From Caldithrix sp. (GTDB taxonomy: Bacteria > Zhuqueibacterota > Zhuqueibacteria > Thermofontimicrobiales > Sulfurfontimicrobiaceae), in contig DYKB01000015.1 of the NCBI GenBank assembly GCA_020722815.1, positions 1 to 64,000 on the forward strand: DNA of 64,000 bases. Direction: 5' to 3'. The translations under genes and the position numbers were made by a program. Below the pieces are notes generated by a model that made no database searches, was not told where the DNA came from, and saw only the letters and a program-made list of their open reading frames with translations. Shown here one piece after another: positions 39,270-48,884 of the stretch. Numbering within the stretch: position 1 is the first letter of the stretch; the number at the start of each line of letters is the position of its first letter.

Positions 39270-40634
39270 ATGTTCAAAAAGTTTTTAATTATCTTACTAT
39301 TATGTCCATTGGCGACAGGTTTTGGACAAACAAATCTGCTTGATGATTATATCCAGGAAGGGCTAACAAACAATCTTGCCCTCAAACAGCAGGAATTTTC
39401 CTTGCAAAAAAGTATAAAAGCGTTGCAGCAAGCGCGTGGCCTGTTTCTCCCCTCGATAGGAATTGAAGCACGTTATTCCCGCGCGGGTGGCGGTCGAATG
39501 ATTGAAATGCCAATCGGGGATCTGGTGAATCCTGTTTACCAAACATTAAATCAGATTTTGACAATGACTGGACAACCATCCCGTTTTCCGGAAAACATTC
39601 CCAATCAAACGATACCATTTTTGCGCGAAGAAGAGCAGGAAACGAAAATCCGGGTCATTCAACCCCTCTTTCAACCGGCAATTTATTTTAACTACAAAAT
39701 AAAATCCAGTTTAAAAGACATCCAACAAATTGAAATGGAAATATTTAAACAACATCTGGTCGCTGATATCAAAAAAGCCTATTTCAACTACTTACAGACA
39801 GATAAAGTGATTCAAATTTATGCAAAAACGAATGAGCTGCTTGAAGAGAATCTCCGAGTCAGTCAAAGCCTTTTTAAAAATCAAAAAGCGACTGCGGAAG
39901 TGGTTTTTCAGGCACGCGCCGAACTGGCGAATGTGGCGCAAAAACGAATGGATGCTGAAAAAAATAAAAAGTTAGCCGCTGCCTATTTCAATTTTTTGTT
40001 AAATCGGCCATTAGACAGTTCTATCAATCAAATTAAAGACCATAATTTTAATGTTCATCAGGAAATGAATGATTTAAAATCGATAGAAAATTCAGCCCTG
40101 GCAAAAAGGTTGGAATTTGCCCAACTTCAGCGGGGTATCGAAGCAGCCCGGCATGGCATTCGAGTGGCCACCACATCCTATCTCCCTGGCATTACCGGCG
40201 TTTTTGACTATGGAATTCAAGGGGAACAGTACCGTTTCACAGAAAAAGATGATTATTGGATGGGATCGGTTATTCTTCAATGGAATCTATTCCGCGGCTT
40301 TCAGGATAAGGCGCAGCGTTCACAGGCAAAAATTGAAATGGCCAGTCTGGAAACCCAACTATTTGAGATAAAAAGCAAAATTAAACTGGAAGTTAAAGCG
40401 GCTTATGATAATTTAGCGGTTGGGCGTCAGTCCATTATTGCGGCTGCGGAACAATTAAATAGCGCCCAAAAGTCTTTCCAGATTGTCCATAAAAAATATC
40501 AGGAGGGACTGGCGCCGCAAATTGAATTTATCCATGCCCGGACACTTCTGACCAACGCTGAAATAAATTATGCGATTTCACAATATGATTATCAGATCAA
40601 ATATGCAGAGTTCGAGCGGGTAATTGGCTTATAA
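39270..40634 (+). CDS. TolC family outer-membrane efflux protein
   Basis: Signal peptide; coiled-coil OEP repeats LADYIQEGL...; KKAYFNYLQTDKVIQIY, LQWNLFRGFQDKAQRSQAKIEM. Confidence 0.93.
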   Translation: MFKKFLIILLLCPLATGFGQTNLLDDYIQEGLTNNLALKQQEFSLQKSIKALQQARGLFLPSIGIEARYSRAGGGRMIEMPIGDLVNPVYQTLNQILTMTGQPSRFPENIPNQTIPFLREEEQETKIRVIQPLFQPAIYFNYKIKSSLKDIQQIEMEIFKQHLVADIKKAYFNYLQTDKVIQIYAKTNELLEENLRVSQSLFKNQKATAEVVFQARAELANVAQKRMDAEKNKKLAAAYFNFLLNRPLDSSINQIKDHNFNVHQEMNDLKSIENSALAKRLEFAQLQRGIEAARHGIRVATTSYLPGITGVFDYGIQGEQYRFTEKDDYWMGSVILQWNLFRGFQDKAQRSQAKIEMASLETQLFEIKSKIKLEVKAAYDNLAVGRQSIIAAAEQLNSAQKSFQIVHKKYQEGLAPQIEFIHARTLLTNAEINYAISQYDYQIKYAEFERVIGL

Positions 40635-40639
40635 ATACA

Positions 40640-40750
40640 TTTTTTTACTCAGGTTAAAGGTTCAACTTTGCCGGTTCAGGGTTAAAATAAGAAAAACGAA
40701 GGTTTGCTATTCCTGAACGATGAACCGGCCAACCCTGGCAACTAACATTT
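40640..40750. repeat. Intergenic inverted-repeat family G, copy 4
   Basis: actcaggttaaaggttcaactttgccggttcagggtt...cctgaacgatgaaccggccaaccctgg. Confidence 0.5.
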
Positions 40751-40801
40751 TATCTTAAAATAATAAATTTAAATTAAAATTTTAAACGGGAGAAATTGAT
40801 C

Positions 40802-41851
40802 ATGGAACAAGCTAAGAATCTGTTTTTATTAATGTTTTCGATAATTTTACTCTTCCTGGCATCCTGCGGACGCCAAAGTGACAACCCACAAAACGTCCAA
40901 AAAATACCCGTAAGAACGGTTAGCGTTCAGGAGAAAATCATGGTGCTCCCCATTCGAACAAGTGGAAAGCTTGCTACGAAAGCGGAGATAAAATTATCTT
41001 TTAAAGTGGGCGGCATTATTGAAGCAATTAATGTCGATGAGGGTGAGACGGTCCAACCAGGGCAAATTCTGGCAAAATTAAACCTTTCTGAAATAAATTC
41101 AATGCTCACGCAGGCTAAAAGTGCGTTTGAGAAGGCTCAACGGGATTTGGCCCGGGTCGAGAGATTATATGCCGATAGTGTTGTCACTTTAGAACAATTT
41201 CAAAATGCGACGACCGGGTTGGAAATTGCCCGGTCAAATTTGAACATCGCCGAATTTAATCACGACCATGCCATCATCCAAGCGCCTGTTCGTGGAAAAA
41301 TTTTAAAACGGTTAAGTGAAGCCAATGAGTTAATCAGTCCTGGCATGCCTGTTTTCATTTTCGGAACGAGTGGAAATGAATGGGTGTTACGGGTCGGGGT
41401 GACCGACCGCGATTTGGTTCGGTTACAACTAAATGATTCGGCCCATGTCAGCTTTGACGCCTATCCTGATCAACCGTTTAACGCCCGTGTAACTGAAATT
41501 GCCGAGGCAGCGGATCCATATACTGGCACTTATGAGGTAGAATTGGAACTGCAACCCGGTGCTAAAAAACTGATTTCTGGATTTGTCGCCACGGCGAAAA
41601 TTTTTCCATCCCTTCAAATTAAATACCATGTGATTCCAGTTGAAGCACTTGTTGAGGGGAATCAAAATGAAGGCTTTGTGTATACAGTTAATAAAAATTC
41701 AGAAAGTGTTCAAAAAATCCCAATTCAGATTGACCTCATTGCAGGTGGCGAAATTGGCGTACTATCCGGGCTTGAGAACATAACCGAAGTCATTACCGAT
41801 GGAGCGCCATACCTGAATCCGAAAAGCCAGATACAAATTTTACGTGATTAA
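40802..41851 (+). CDS. Efflux RND transporter periplasmic adaptor (HlyD/MFP) lipoprotein
   Basis: Lipobox LFLASC; FKVGGIIEAINVDEGETVQPGQILAKLNLSE; HDHAIIQAPVRGKILKRLSEANELISPGMPVF. Confidence 0.94.
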   Translation: MEQAKNLFLLMFSIILLFLASCGRQSDNPQNVQKIPVRTVSVQEKIMVLPIRTSGKLATKAEIKLSFKVGGIIEAINVDEGETVQPGQILAKLNLSEINSMLTQAKSAFEKAQRDLARVERLYADSVVTLEQFQNATTGLEIARSNLNIAEFNHDHAIIQAPVRGKILKRLSEANELISPGMPVFIFGTSGNEWVLRVGVTDRDLVRLQLNDSAHVSFDAYPDQPFNARVTEIAEAADPYTGTYEVELELQPGAKKLISGFVATAKIFPSLQIKYHVIPVEALVEGNQNEGFVYTVNKNSESVQKIPIQIDLIAGGEIGVLSGLENITEVITDGAPYLNPKSQIQILRD

Positions 41852-41902
41852 TTGTTATTACAGCATTTTCAGTGAACAAAATAATACAAAGAAGGATAGG
41901 AT

Positions 41903-44900
41903 ATGCGTTTACCTAAAATAGCAATTGAAAATCATCAGGTGACAATCATTATTACAATCGCCCTGGCGCTCTCTGGAATTCTTTCCTTTATGAATATGCC
42001 ACGTTCAGAGGATCCACCGGTTTCCAAATCCGGGGCATCAATCATTGTCCTCTACCCGGGCGCCAATCCTGCAAACCTTGAGCAGTTGGTGGTGGAGCCA
42101 GTTGAGGCGGCATTAAATGGGCTTGAAGACATCCAGCAAATTAATTCTACTATGTTGGACGGTTTATCCATGACTGGCATCGAATTTGAGACTGGAACGG
42201 ATCCCGATGAAAAGTATTCGGATGTCATCCAGAAAATTAATAGTATTCGACCCGATTTACCAACAGAAATTTTTAGCATCCGAACGATTAAGTGGAGTGT
42301 TTCCGATGTCAATATTTTACAATTGGCAATTGTTGCAGACTCGGTGGCCTATCAAACATTAAATGATGAAGCCGAACGACTCAAGAAAAAGCTGGAAAAA
42401 ATCGGTGGTGTTAAAAATATCAAAATCTGGGCCGTTCCAGAACAGGAAATTCGGGTTGCCTTAAATATGGAAAAAATGGCCCAACACCGAATTCCACTGA
42501 ATCAGTGTATTCAAGCAATTCAAAGTGCCAATTTGAATATTCCGGGTGGGAATATCGATCTGGGAACGAAACGATTCAGTATCCAGACCAGCGGCAATTA
42601 TAAGTCGCTGGAAGAGATTGAAAATACCATCATTCATTCGGATGGTTCAAAAATCGTTTTTCTGAAGGACATTGCCAGGGTCTATTTTGACTATGAAGAC
42701 ATCAATTACCATGCGCGGGTGAATGGTACCACCGCTATTTTTGTGACGGTGATGCAGAAGGAACGCACTAATATTTTCCAGATCATGGAGGATTTAAAAG
42801 CCGAAATTGAAAATTTTAGGACGACCTTACCGTCATCAATGACCTTACAGTATGCCTTTGATCAATCGGAAAGTGTTTCCTATCGAATCAGCAACTTCTT
42901 TAGCAATCTTTTTCAGGGAGTTTTGCTGGTGGGGATAATGATTTTTATTTCATTAAATTTCAGAGCCTCGCTTATTGTGATGCTGGCAATCCCACTGTCA
43001 ATTATGATTGGAATTACTTTTGTCGATTTGAGTGGCTTTACTCTGGAACAAATGTCTATCGCCGGCCTGGTAATCGCGCTGGGAATTCTGGTTGATAATG
43101 CCATTGTGGTAACTGAAAATATTACGCGTTTCCTGAATATGGGTTATGACCACAAAACCGCCGCCATCAAAGCCACGGAACAGATTGGCTGGGCGGTGGT
43201 TAGTTCCACGGTTACCACCGTACTGGCGTTTGTCCCAATTGTTTTGATGGGTGATATCACCGGCGATTTCATCCGAAGCATGCCGGTCACGGTTATTTAC
43301 ACCCTTTCGGCTTCACTGATGGTGGCGATTATGCTAACGCCATATCTTTCAAGTAAATTGCTCAAGCCGACACCTCTCAATAACGCTGGACGTGTCACAC
43401 GCGCGATTAATTATCTGGTCGAAAAACCCTATCGAAAGACTTTGACGTATGCATTAGCACATGGCCGGTTGATCATCATTCTGGCTGGTATCATATTATT
43501 GGCCAGTCTTTCCCTGTTTCCGCTTGTGGGGGTCACTTTTTTCCCGAAGGCGGAAAAACCACAGTTTATTATTAACATTGAAACACCAAAAGGAACCAGT
43601 CTGGACAAAACCGATGAAGTTGCCCGGTTTGTGGAATCAAAATTAATGAATTATCCGCAAATTAAACATTTTGTAACCAATATTGGTCGGAGTAATCCAA
43701 GAATTTATTATAATACGTTTGAACATTATGAAAATAGCACATTTGCACAAGTGTTTATCGAATTAAAAAACCGCGATCTGGCTATCTTCAATAAAACTAT
43801 CAGCGATTTACGCAGCGAATTTGCGGTTTATCCCAATGCCCGGATTGAAGTTAAGGAATTTGAGCAAGGGCCGCCAGTTGATGCCCCGATTGCCATCCGG
43901 ATATTAGGTGATAACCTGGATGTTCTCAAAGCGTTAGGAAATGATGTGGAACAAATCATCACCGCTACGCCAGGAACGATTAATATTGTCAATCCGCTCA
44001 AGACCTCAAAAATGGATTTACATGTTAAAATAAATCGTGATAAAGCCGGCATGTTCGGTGTTCCGCTGCATGAAATTGATCGAACCGTCCGAACCTGTAT
44101 TTCAGGGACTCCGATTTCCCGGTTTCGCGATCAGGCAGGTGACGAATATAATATTGTTTTGCGCCTTCCAGTTAAAAAAAAGCCGCAATTTGAAGATTTT
44201 GATAAAATATATGTTGCATCAATTTTAGGGAAAATGATTCCACTGCAGCAGATTGCTTCGGTTGAATTTATCGCGAGTCCGCAGGAAATTAATCATCATA
44301 ATTTGCAGCGGGAAGTTACCGTCACCGCGGATGTTCTCTCTGAATACTCGGTGGATAAAACCACCCGCAGCATAATTGCCAGGCTCGAAAATTACAACTG
44401 GCCGCAAGGATACCATTTTGAAATTGGCGGTGAACACGAAACACGTGGAACATCTTTCGGGGGGATGATGCAGGCAATTCTCATCGCCATGCTGGGAATT
44501 TTTGCGGTGCTGGTATTGCAATTCCGTTCATTTATTCAACCTTTAGTCGTTTTTGCAGCCATCCCGCTGGCTATTATTGGCTCAATCATTGCGTTGTTGG
44601 TTACCGGAAATAGTTTTTCATTTACGGCATTTGTTGGCTTAACCAGCCTGGTTGGTATTGTTGTTAATAATTCAATTATTCTGGTAGATTACACCAATCA
44701 ATTACGTCAGGAGGGCAAAGACCTTGAAACGGCAATTAAACAAGCAGGCGAAACGCGGTTTTTACCCATTCTTCTGACCTCTGGAACCACCATTGGCGGA
44801 CTTCTTCCGCTGACACTACGAGGGGGCACACTCTGGGCACCCATGGGCTGGACGATAATTGGGGGACTATTTGTTTCCACTGTTTTAACACTGGTTGTCG

Positions 44901-44935
44901 TACCAGTGCTGTATAAATTGTTTGCGAAAAATTAA
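41903..44935 (+). CDS. Efflux RND transporter permease
   Basis: MRLPKIAIENHQVTIIITIALALSGILSFMNMPRSEDPPV; IALGILVDNAIVVTENITRFL; GLTSLVGIVVNNSIILVDYTNQL. Confidence 0.96.
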   Translation: MRLPKIAIENHQVTIIITIALALSGILSFMNMPRSEDPPVSKSGASIIVLYPGANPANLEQLVVEPVEAALNGLEDIQQINSTMLDGLSMTGIEFETGTDPDEKYSDVIQKINSIRPDLPTEIFSIRTIKWSVSDVNILQLAIVADSVAYQTLNDEAERLKKKLEKIGGVKNIKIWAVPEQEIRVALNMEKMAQHRIPLNQCIQAIQSANLNIPGGNIDLGTKRFSIQTSGNYKSLEEIENTIIHSDGSKIVFLKDIARVYFDYEDINYHARVNGTTAIFVTVMQKERTNIFQIMEDLKAEIENFRTTLPSSMTLQYAFDQSESVSYRISNFFSNLFQGVLLVGIMIFISLNFRASLIVMLAIPLSIMIGITFVDLSGFTLEQMSIAGLVIALGILVDNAIVVTENITRFLNMGYDHKTAAIKATEQIGWAVVSSTVTTVLAFVPIVLMGDITGDFIRSMPVTVIYTLSASLMVAIMLTPYLSSKLLKPTPLNNAGRVTRAINYLVEKPYRKTLTYALAHGRLIIILAGIILLASLSLFPLVGVTFFPKAEKPQFIINIETPKGTSLDKTDEVARFVESKLMNYPQIKHFVTNIGRSNPRIYYNTFEHYENSTFAQVFIELKNRDLAIFNKTISDLRSEFAVYPNARIEVKEFEQGPPVDAPIAIRILGDNLDVLKALGNDVEQIITATPGTINIVNPLKTSKMDLHVKINRDKAGMFGVPLHEIDRTVRTCISGTPISRFRDQAGDEYNIVLRLPVKKKPQFEDFDKIYVASILGKMIPLQQIASVEFIASPQEINHHNLQREVTVTADVLSEYSVDKTTRSIIARLENYNWPQGYHFEIGGEHETRGTSFGGMMQAILIAMLGIFAVLVLQFRSFIQPLVVFAAIPLAIIGSIIALLVTGNSFSFTAFVGLTSLVGIVVNNSIILVDYTNQLRQEGKDLETAIKQAGETRFLPILLTSGTTIGGLLPLTLRGGTLWAPMGWTIIGGLFVSTVLTLVVVPVLYKLFAKN

Positions 44936-45356
44936 TGCCGGACCCCATTCCTCATGTAGCCTGTTTAAGATATTGTGGGATTTACAAATGCCGCATTTAT
45001 CAATAGCCACCAGGTTAGTATCCATTCAACTCATGATGGTGAATATGATCCGGACTGGTTATCGTCCTGCTAAAATCATCAATTATCTTTTTGATTTCAG
45101 AACAAGGATTAACGATTTGTGATTTTTGATGTTTTTAGGAGCTTATCTCCTTCATAAATCAAAAATCGTTGATCAAGAGTCGTCAATCAGCTTTTTAATT
45201 TTAAAAATGTTTTCCCTGACTTATTGAGGGGATACTAATTGAAATTTAAAATTTAAGCTTACCCTGATGACAATGAACCCAATCCAATCCATCACTCCCT
45301 CTCAGCGATTATATCGATCTTAATCTGTTCTGGTACATTTTTTGTACTTTTAATTA

Positions 45357-45512
45357 GTGTCTGTCCGAAAATACTCAATTCTGTCAGGGCGAGGCGTTTT
45401 TTACCGAAGCCTGTTTTTTAGGCTCGCAATCTCCTCGTCAAACGGCTGAGATTGCTTCGTCGCCCAAAACGCTCCTCGCCATGACAATACCGGAGGCTTT
45501 TGTGGACAGACA
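45357..45512. mobile_element. MITE-like element family E, copy 6 (156-bp variant, inverted core)
   Basis: GTGTCTGTCCG...TGGACAGACA; flanks TTAATTA / CTAATTG (5/7). Confidence 0.82.
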
Positions 45513-45594
45513 CTAATTGAATTCAATTGAAAAACAATCATCCTGGCATAAGAGATATCGCATTCAAAATTTCCCAGGAAAGGGTAAATATTCC

Positions 45595-47511
45595 ATGTCA
45601 AAGAGAAGATTAAAAATACCAGAACCAATTGTTTTCCCCCCTCAAATTTTGGGGAGCGCGAAAAACAAAAAAGACGCGGAACCACTCCCGGAAATAAAGC
45701 CAGAAATGCCTGTTCCCCCAGCGCCAGTGGCCACACCGCAGGAGGTTAAAGCCCAACCCGCACCCGCTAAGTCCGAAAAAATTGAATTGGAACAGGAAAT
45801 TGACTTTGCTGAATTTGAAAAGCCCAATAAATCTGTCAAGTGGTCACGATATAGAAAAGTTTTTCTATTTTCGATGATATTTATTACGATTGGCTTGTTT
45901 ATTTTAGTAAGTGGCAAACTTATCAAAAGATACTGGCCTGAAAATACTCGTCCGGCACTTTCAATACTTTCGGGAACAATTTATCATCCTGATTCAATTG
46001 TTGTTCTGAAAGTTTTCAATCGACCTGTTAAAATGAAAAAAGATCCAATTTTTGTCTATGATGGCTTAAATCTCGAGCTTAATTCAGCGACTTTGCAACG
46101 ATTAAATCGTCCCGGAGAGGAAATATATCAATTAAAACTCGCCGAATTGCCAGATTCTTACCAAAAAGATGGCTTTCACAAGCTATATTTTTATTTTAAG
46201 CCCAAAGATTCAAGTGAAGTCAAAAAGATATGTCTCGATAGTCGTTCTCCACAGGCTTCTGGCATTATCGAACAGATCGCTCCCAATGAATATCGCCTTC
46301 TGGGAGAAGTAATCGAAGAGACTGTCATCGATAAACCGAAAATTACGGCTACCATGAATTTTAAATTTGATGGACAGTCGATTAGTTTTCCCATACTGCT
46401 TTGGGGCTATTCCATGCGAAAAAATCAAAAAATTTACTATTTTGATTACCAGGTTCAAAATTTACCAGCGCTCCCCAGAAATAACTATTTTATCAATCCC
46501 ATCATGTTAACACTGGAATTTGAGGATGTTGTTGGAAATAAGCAATCGCATGATTTCCCGGCCAATATTTTCCGCGAACCAAGGGAAGTAACTTTCGGCG
46601 CCAATGATTTCGGATACCTTAAATCCGATGTGGAAGGATTAAAAGGTCAACTTCAAAGACGTAAAACCACTTTTATGCCAGAATTGACCGTTTCGGAAAC
46701 ATCACGGGATATGAATTTACAGATAATTGAAAAAACGCCGGAATTTAACAAGTTAAGCTGGTTGCCGCCGGCTACCGATAAAAAATCAGAAATACGAGCA
46801 TATTTTGTCTTCTGTCAAAATTGGCCCGTTGGTGTAACGCTGGATACGACTTTTACCGATAGAACCAGCTCTACCGATTCAACGATAAAATATCAGGTGT
46901 ATACACATTTACCGCCAGGAACCTATATTGCCAGTGTGGCCCTGGATTTTCGTCCCCAGGATTTTATCCAAGCACCGGATACAATGACTCAGATTGAACC
47001 GATAGCCGTAAAACGTGTTTTCAGAAGCACTCCCATCGAGATTTCTATCGATGAAGTCACTGCCATGTTAAAGGCAAAAAATCTTTTTGATGTGAATGCA
47101 AATAATTCAGGAACCGGCTTTTCGAACCGCTTTGAACAGAAAAATTATCGAGGGGTAACGGTGGTCATTGATCGGGCAGCGGGCTTAATGTGGCAACAAG
47201 CCGGCTCAGCAGAGATGCTGACTTATCAGAATGCCCAGCAATGGATTCAGACGTTAAATCAACAAAATTACGCCGGTTTTCGAACCTGGCGGCTTCCCAC
47301 GCTGGAAGAAGCGATGAGCCTGATTGAACCCAACAAAAAGAATGGCAATCTCTATAATGATGTCCTTTTTAACCAAAAACAATGGTGGATCTGGACGAGC
47401 GACAAATTAAAAGGTGAGTCCTGGCCCTGGATTGTCTATTTCTCTTATGGCATTTGTGGTGTGGATTACACTGGCGGAACAAGCTACGTTCGGGCAGTTC
47501 GTTCCCTTTAA
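45595..47511 (+). CDS. Single-TM protein with Pro-rich N-terminus and DUF1566 (Lcl-like) C-terminal domain
   Basis: TM VFLFSMIFITIGLFILVSGKLI; C-term VVIDRAAGLMWQQAGSAEMLTYQNAQQWIQTLNQQNYAGFRTWRLPTLEEAMSLIEP...WIWTSD...YVRAVRSL. Confidence 0.82.
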   Translation: MSKRRLKIPEPIVFPPQILGSAKNKKDAEPLPEIKPEMPVPPAPVATPQEVKAQPAPAKSEKIELEQEIDFAEFEKPNKSVKWSRYRKVFLFSMIFITIGLFILVSGKLIKRYWPENTRPALSILSGTIYHPDSIVVLKVFNRPVKMKKDPIFVYDGLNLELNSATLQRLNRPGEEIYQLKLAELPDSYQKDGFHKLYFYFKPKDSSEVKKICLDSRSPQASGIIEQIAPNEYRLLGEVIEETVIDKPKITATMNFKFDGQSISFPILLWGYSMRKNQKIYYFDYQVQNLPALPRNNYFINPIMLTLEFEDVVGNKQSHDFPANIFREPREVTFGANDFGYLKSDVEGLKGQLQRRKTTFMPELTVSETSRDMNLQIIEKTPEFNKLSWLPPATDKKSEIRAYFVFCQNWPVGVTLDTTFTDRTSSTDSTIKYQVYTHLPPGTYIASVALDFRPQDFIQAPDTMTQIEPIAVKRVFRSTPIEISIDEVTAMLKAKNLFDVNANNSGTGFSNRFEQKNYRGVTVVIDRAAGLMWQQAGSAEMLTYQNAQQWIQTLNQQNYAGFRTWRLPTLEEAMSLIEPNKKNGNLYNDVLFNQKQWWIWTSDKLKGESWPWIVYFSYGICGVDYTGGTSYVRAVRSL

Positions 47512-47662
47512 TATTTAATATCATGCCAATTGATTTCTCACTTTTCATTTTCATCCTTTCTCATTTCTATAAATTTTCATCTTAATCCTTGCAATTTATC
47601 TCAAATTTTCATAAATATAAACCATTGCAAAACAAAAATTCAATTATTTCAGGAGCCCTGCC

Positions 47663-48610
47663 ATGCAATTCGTTCCGAAATGTGACGATATTTTTGCGGC
47701 CGCAGAAAAAATTCGTCCACATATCCATCGAACACCGGTTTTAACCTGTCGTAATCTCAATCTCCTTACAGGAGCCGAACTATTTTTTAAATGTGAAAAT
47801 TTTCAGAAAGTTGGTGCGTTTAAATTTCGGGGTGCCAGTAATGCCGTATTTTCTCTTTTGGATTCAGAGTTGAAGAAAGGAGTGACCACCCACTCATCGG
47901 GCAATCATGCCGCAGCCCTGGCGCTGGCGGCCAGCAAAAGAGGCGCAAAAGCTTATATTGTCATGCCGCGCACGGCCCCTGCTGTTAAAAAGGCTGCGGT
48001 TGAAAGCTATGGTGCAGAGATAATTTTTTGTGAACCAACACTCCAGGCACGGGAAACAACGCTTGCCGAGGTTCAGAAAGAGACAGGGGCTATTTTTATT
48101 CATCCTTATAATAATGCCAAAGTCATTGCCGGCCAGGGGACAGCAGCATTGGAGCTCCTCCACGATATTCCCGAACTGGATTATATTATTGCACCGGTAG
48201 GCGGCGGTGGATTATTAAGTGGCACCGCGTTGATAACCTCACATCTGGCACCCAATACGAAAATTATTGCAGCAGAACCCGCGAATGCCGATGATGCCTA
48301 TCAATCTTTCGTTCAGGGCAAGATAGTTCCCCAGACCAATCCCAGAACCATTGCGGATGGTTTACTGACTTCTTTGGGTGAATTAACCTTTGCAATCATT
48401 CAGAAATATGTCCATCAAATCATCACCTGCAGCGAGGAGGCAATAATTCAGGCGATGAAACTCACCTGGGAACGGATGAAAATTATTATTGAGCCTTCTT
48501 CTGCCGTGCCATTAGGCGCTCTGCTTGAGAGAAAACTGGACATTAAGAATAAACGAATTGGCATCATAATTTCCGGCGGGAATGTCGATTTAACAAAATT
48601 ACCATGGTAA
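47663..48610 (+). CDS. PLP-dependent threonine/serine dehydratase-type enzyme
   Basis: RTPVLTCRNLNLLTGAELFFKCENFQKVGAFKFRGASNAV; THSSGNHAAALALAA; APVGGGGLLSGTAL. Confidence 0.93.
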   Translation: MQFVPKCDDIFAAAEKIRPHIHRTPVLTCRNLNLLTGAELFFKCENFQKVGAFKFRGASNAVFSLLDSELKKGVTTHSSGNHAAALALAASKRGAKAYIVMPRTAPAVKKAAVESYGAEIIFCEPTLQARETTLAEVQKETGAIFIHPYNNAKVIAGQGTAALELLHDIPELDYIIAPVGGGGLLSGTALITSHLAPNTKIIAAEPANADDAYQSFVQGKIVPQTNPRTIADGLLTSLGELTFAIIQKYVHQIITCSEEAIIQAMKLTWERMKIIIEPSSAVPLGALLERKLDIKNKRIGIIISGGNVDLTKLPW

Positions 48611-48643
48611 TTGAAATTTATGTTTAATTCAGACTTCACTACC

Positions 48644-48793
48644 GTACACTTTTTCATAATTCCTCTTTAAACCACACTTGTGACCCTCACCCCAACCCTC
48701 TCCCAGAGGGAGAGGGCGTAGCTATTCCCTCTCCCCTTGGGGGAGAGGGTTAGGGTGAGGGGTCAGATCTGGCAAAATCAAAAAGTGTACGAA
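48644..48793. repeat. Inverted-repeat element family H, copy 1
   Basis: CGTACACTTTTT...AAAAAGTGTACG enclosing GACCCTCACCCCAACCCTC...GAGGGTTAGGGTGAGGGGTC hairpin arms. Confidence 0.65.
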
Positions 48794-48884
48794 AGCAAAA
48801 TTGAGACAGACGCTATTGAGTGATGCAAGCATAAAATTTGAACCTGTAAATACCGAATTAAAATCAAATATTTCGAATTGAACA

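Noticed and set aside
45018-45235. Possible fourth family B element (GTATCCATTCAACTC...TTATTGAGGGGATAC)
   Set aside because: 8-bp flanks CCAGGTTA / TAATTGAA do not match and the left end is poor; only the right end resembles family B.
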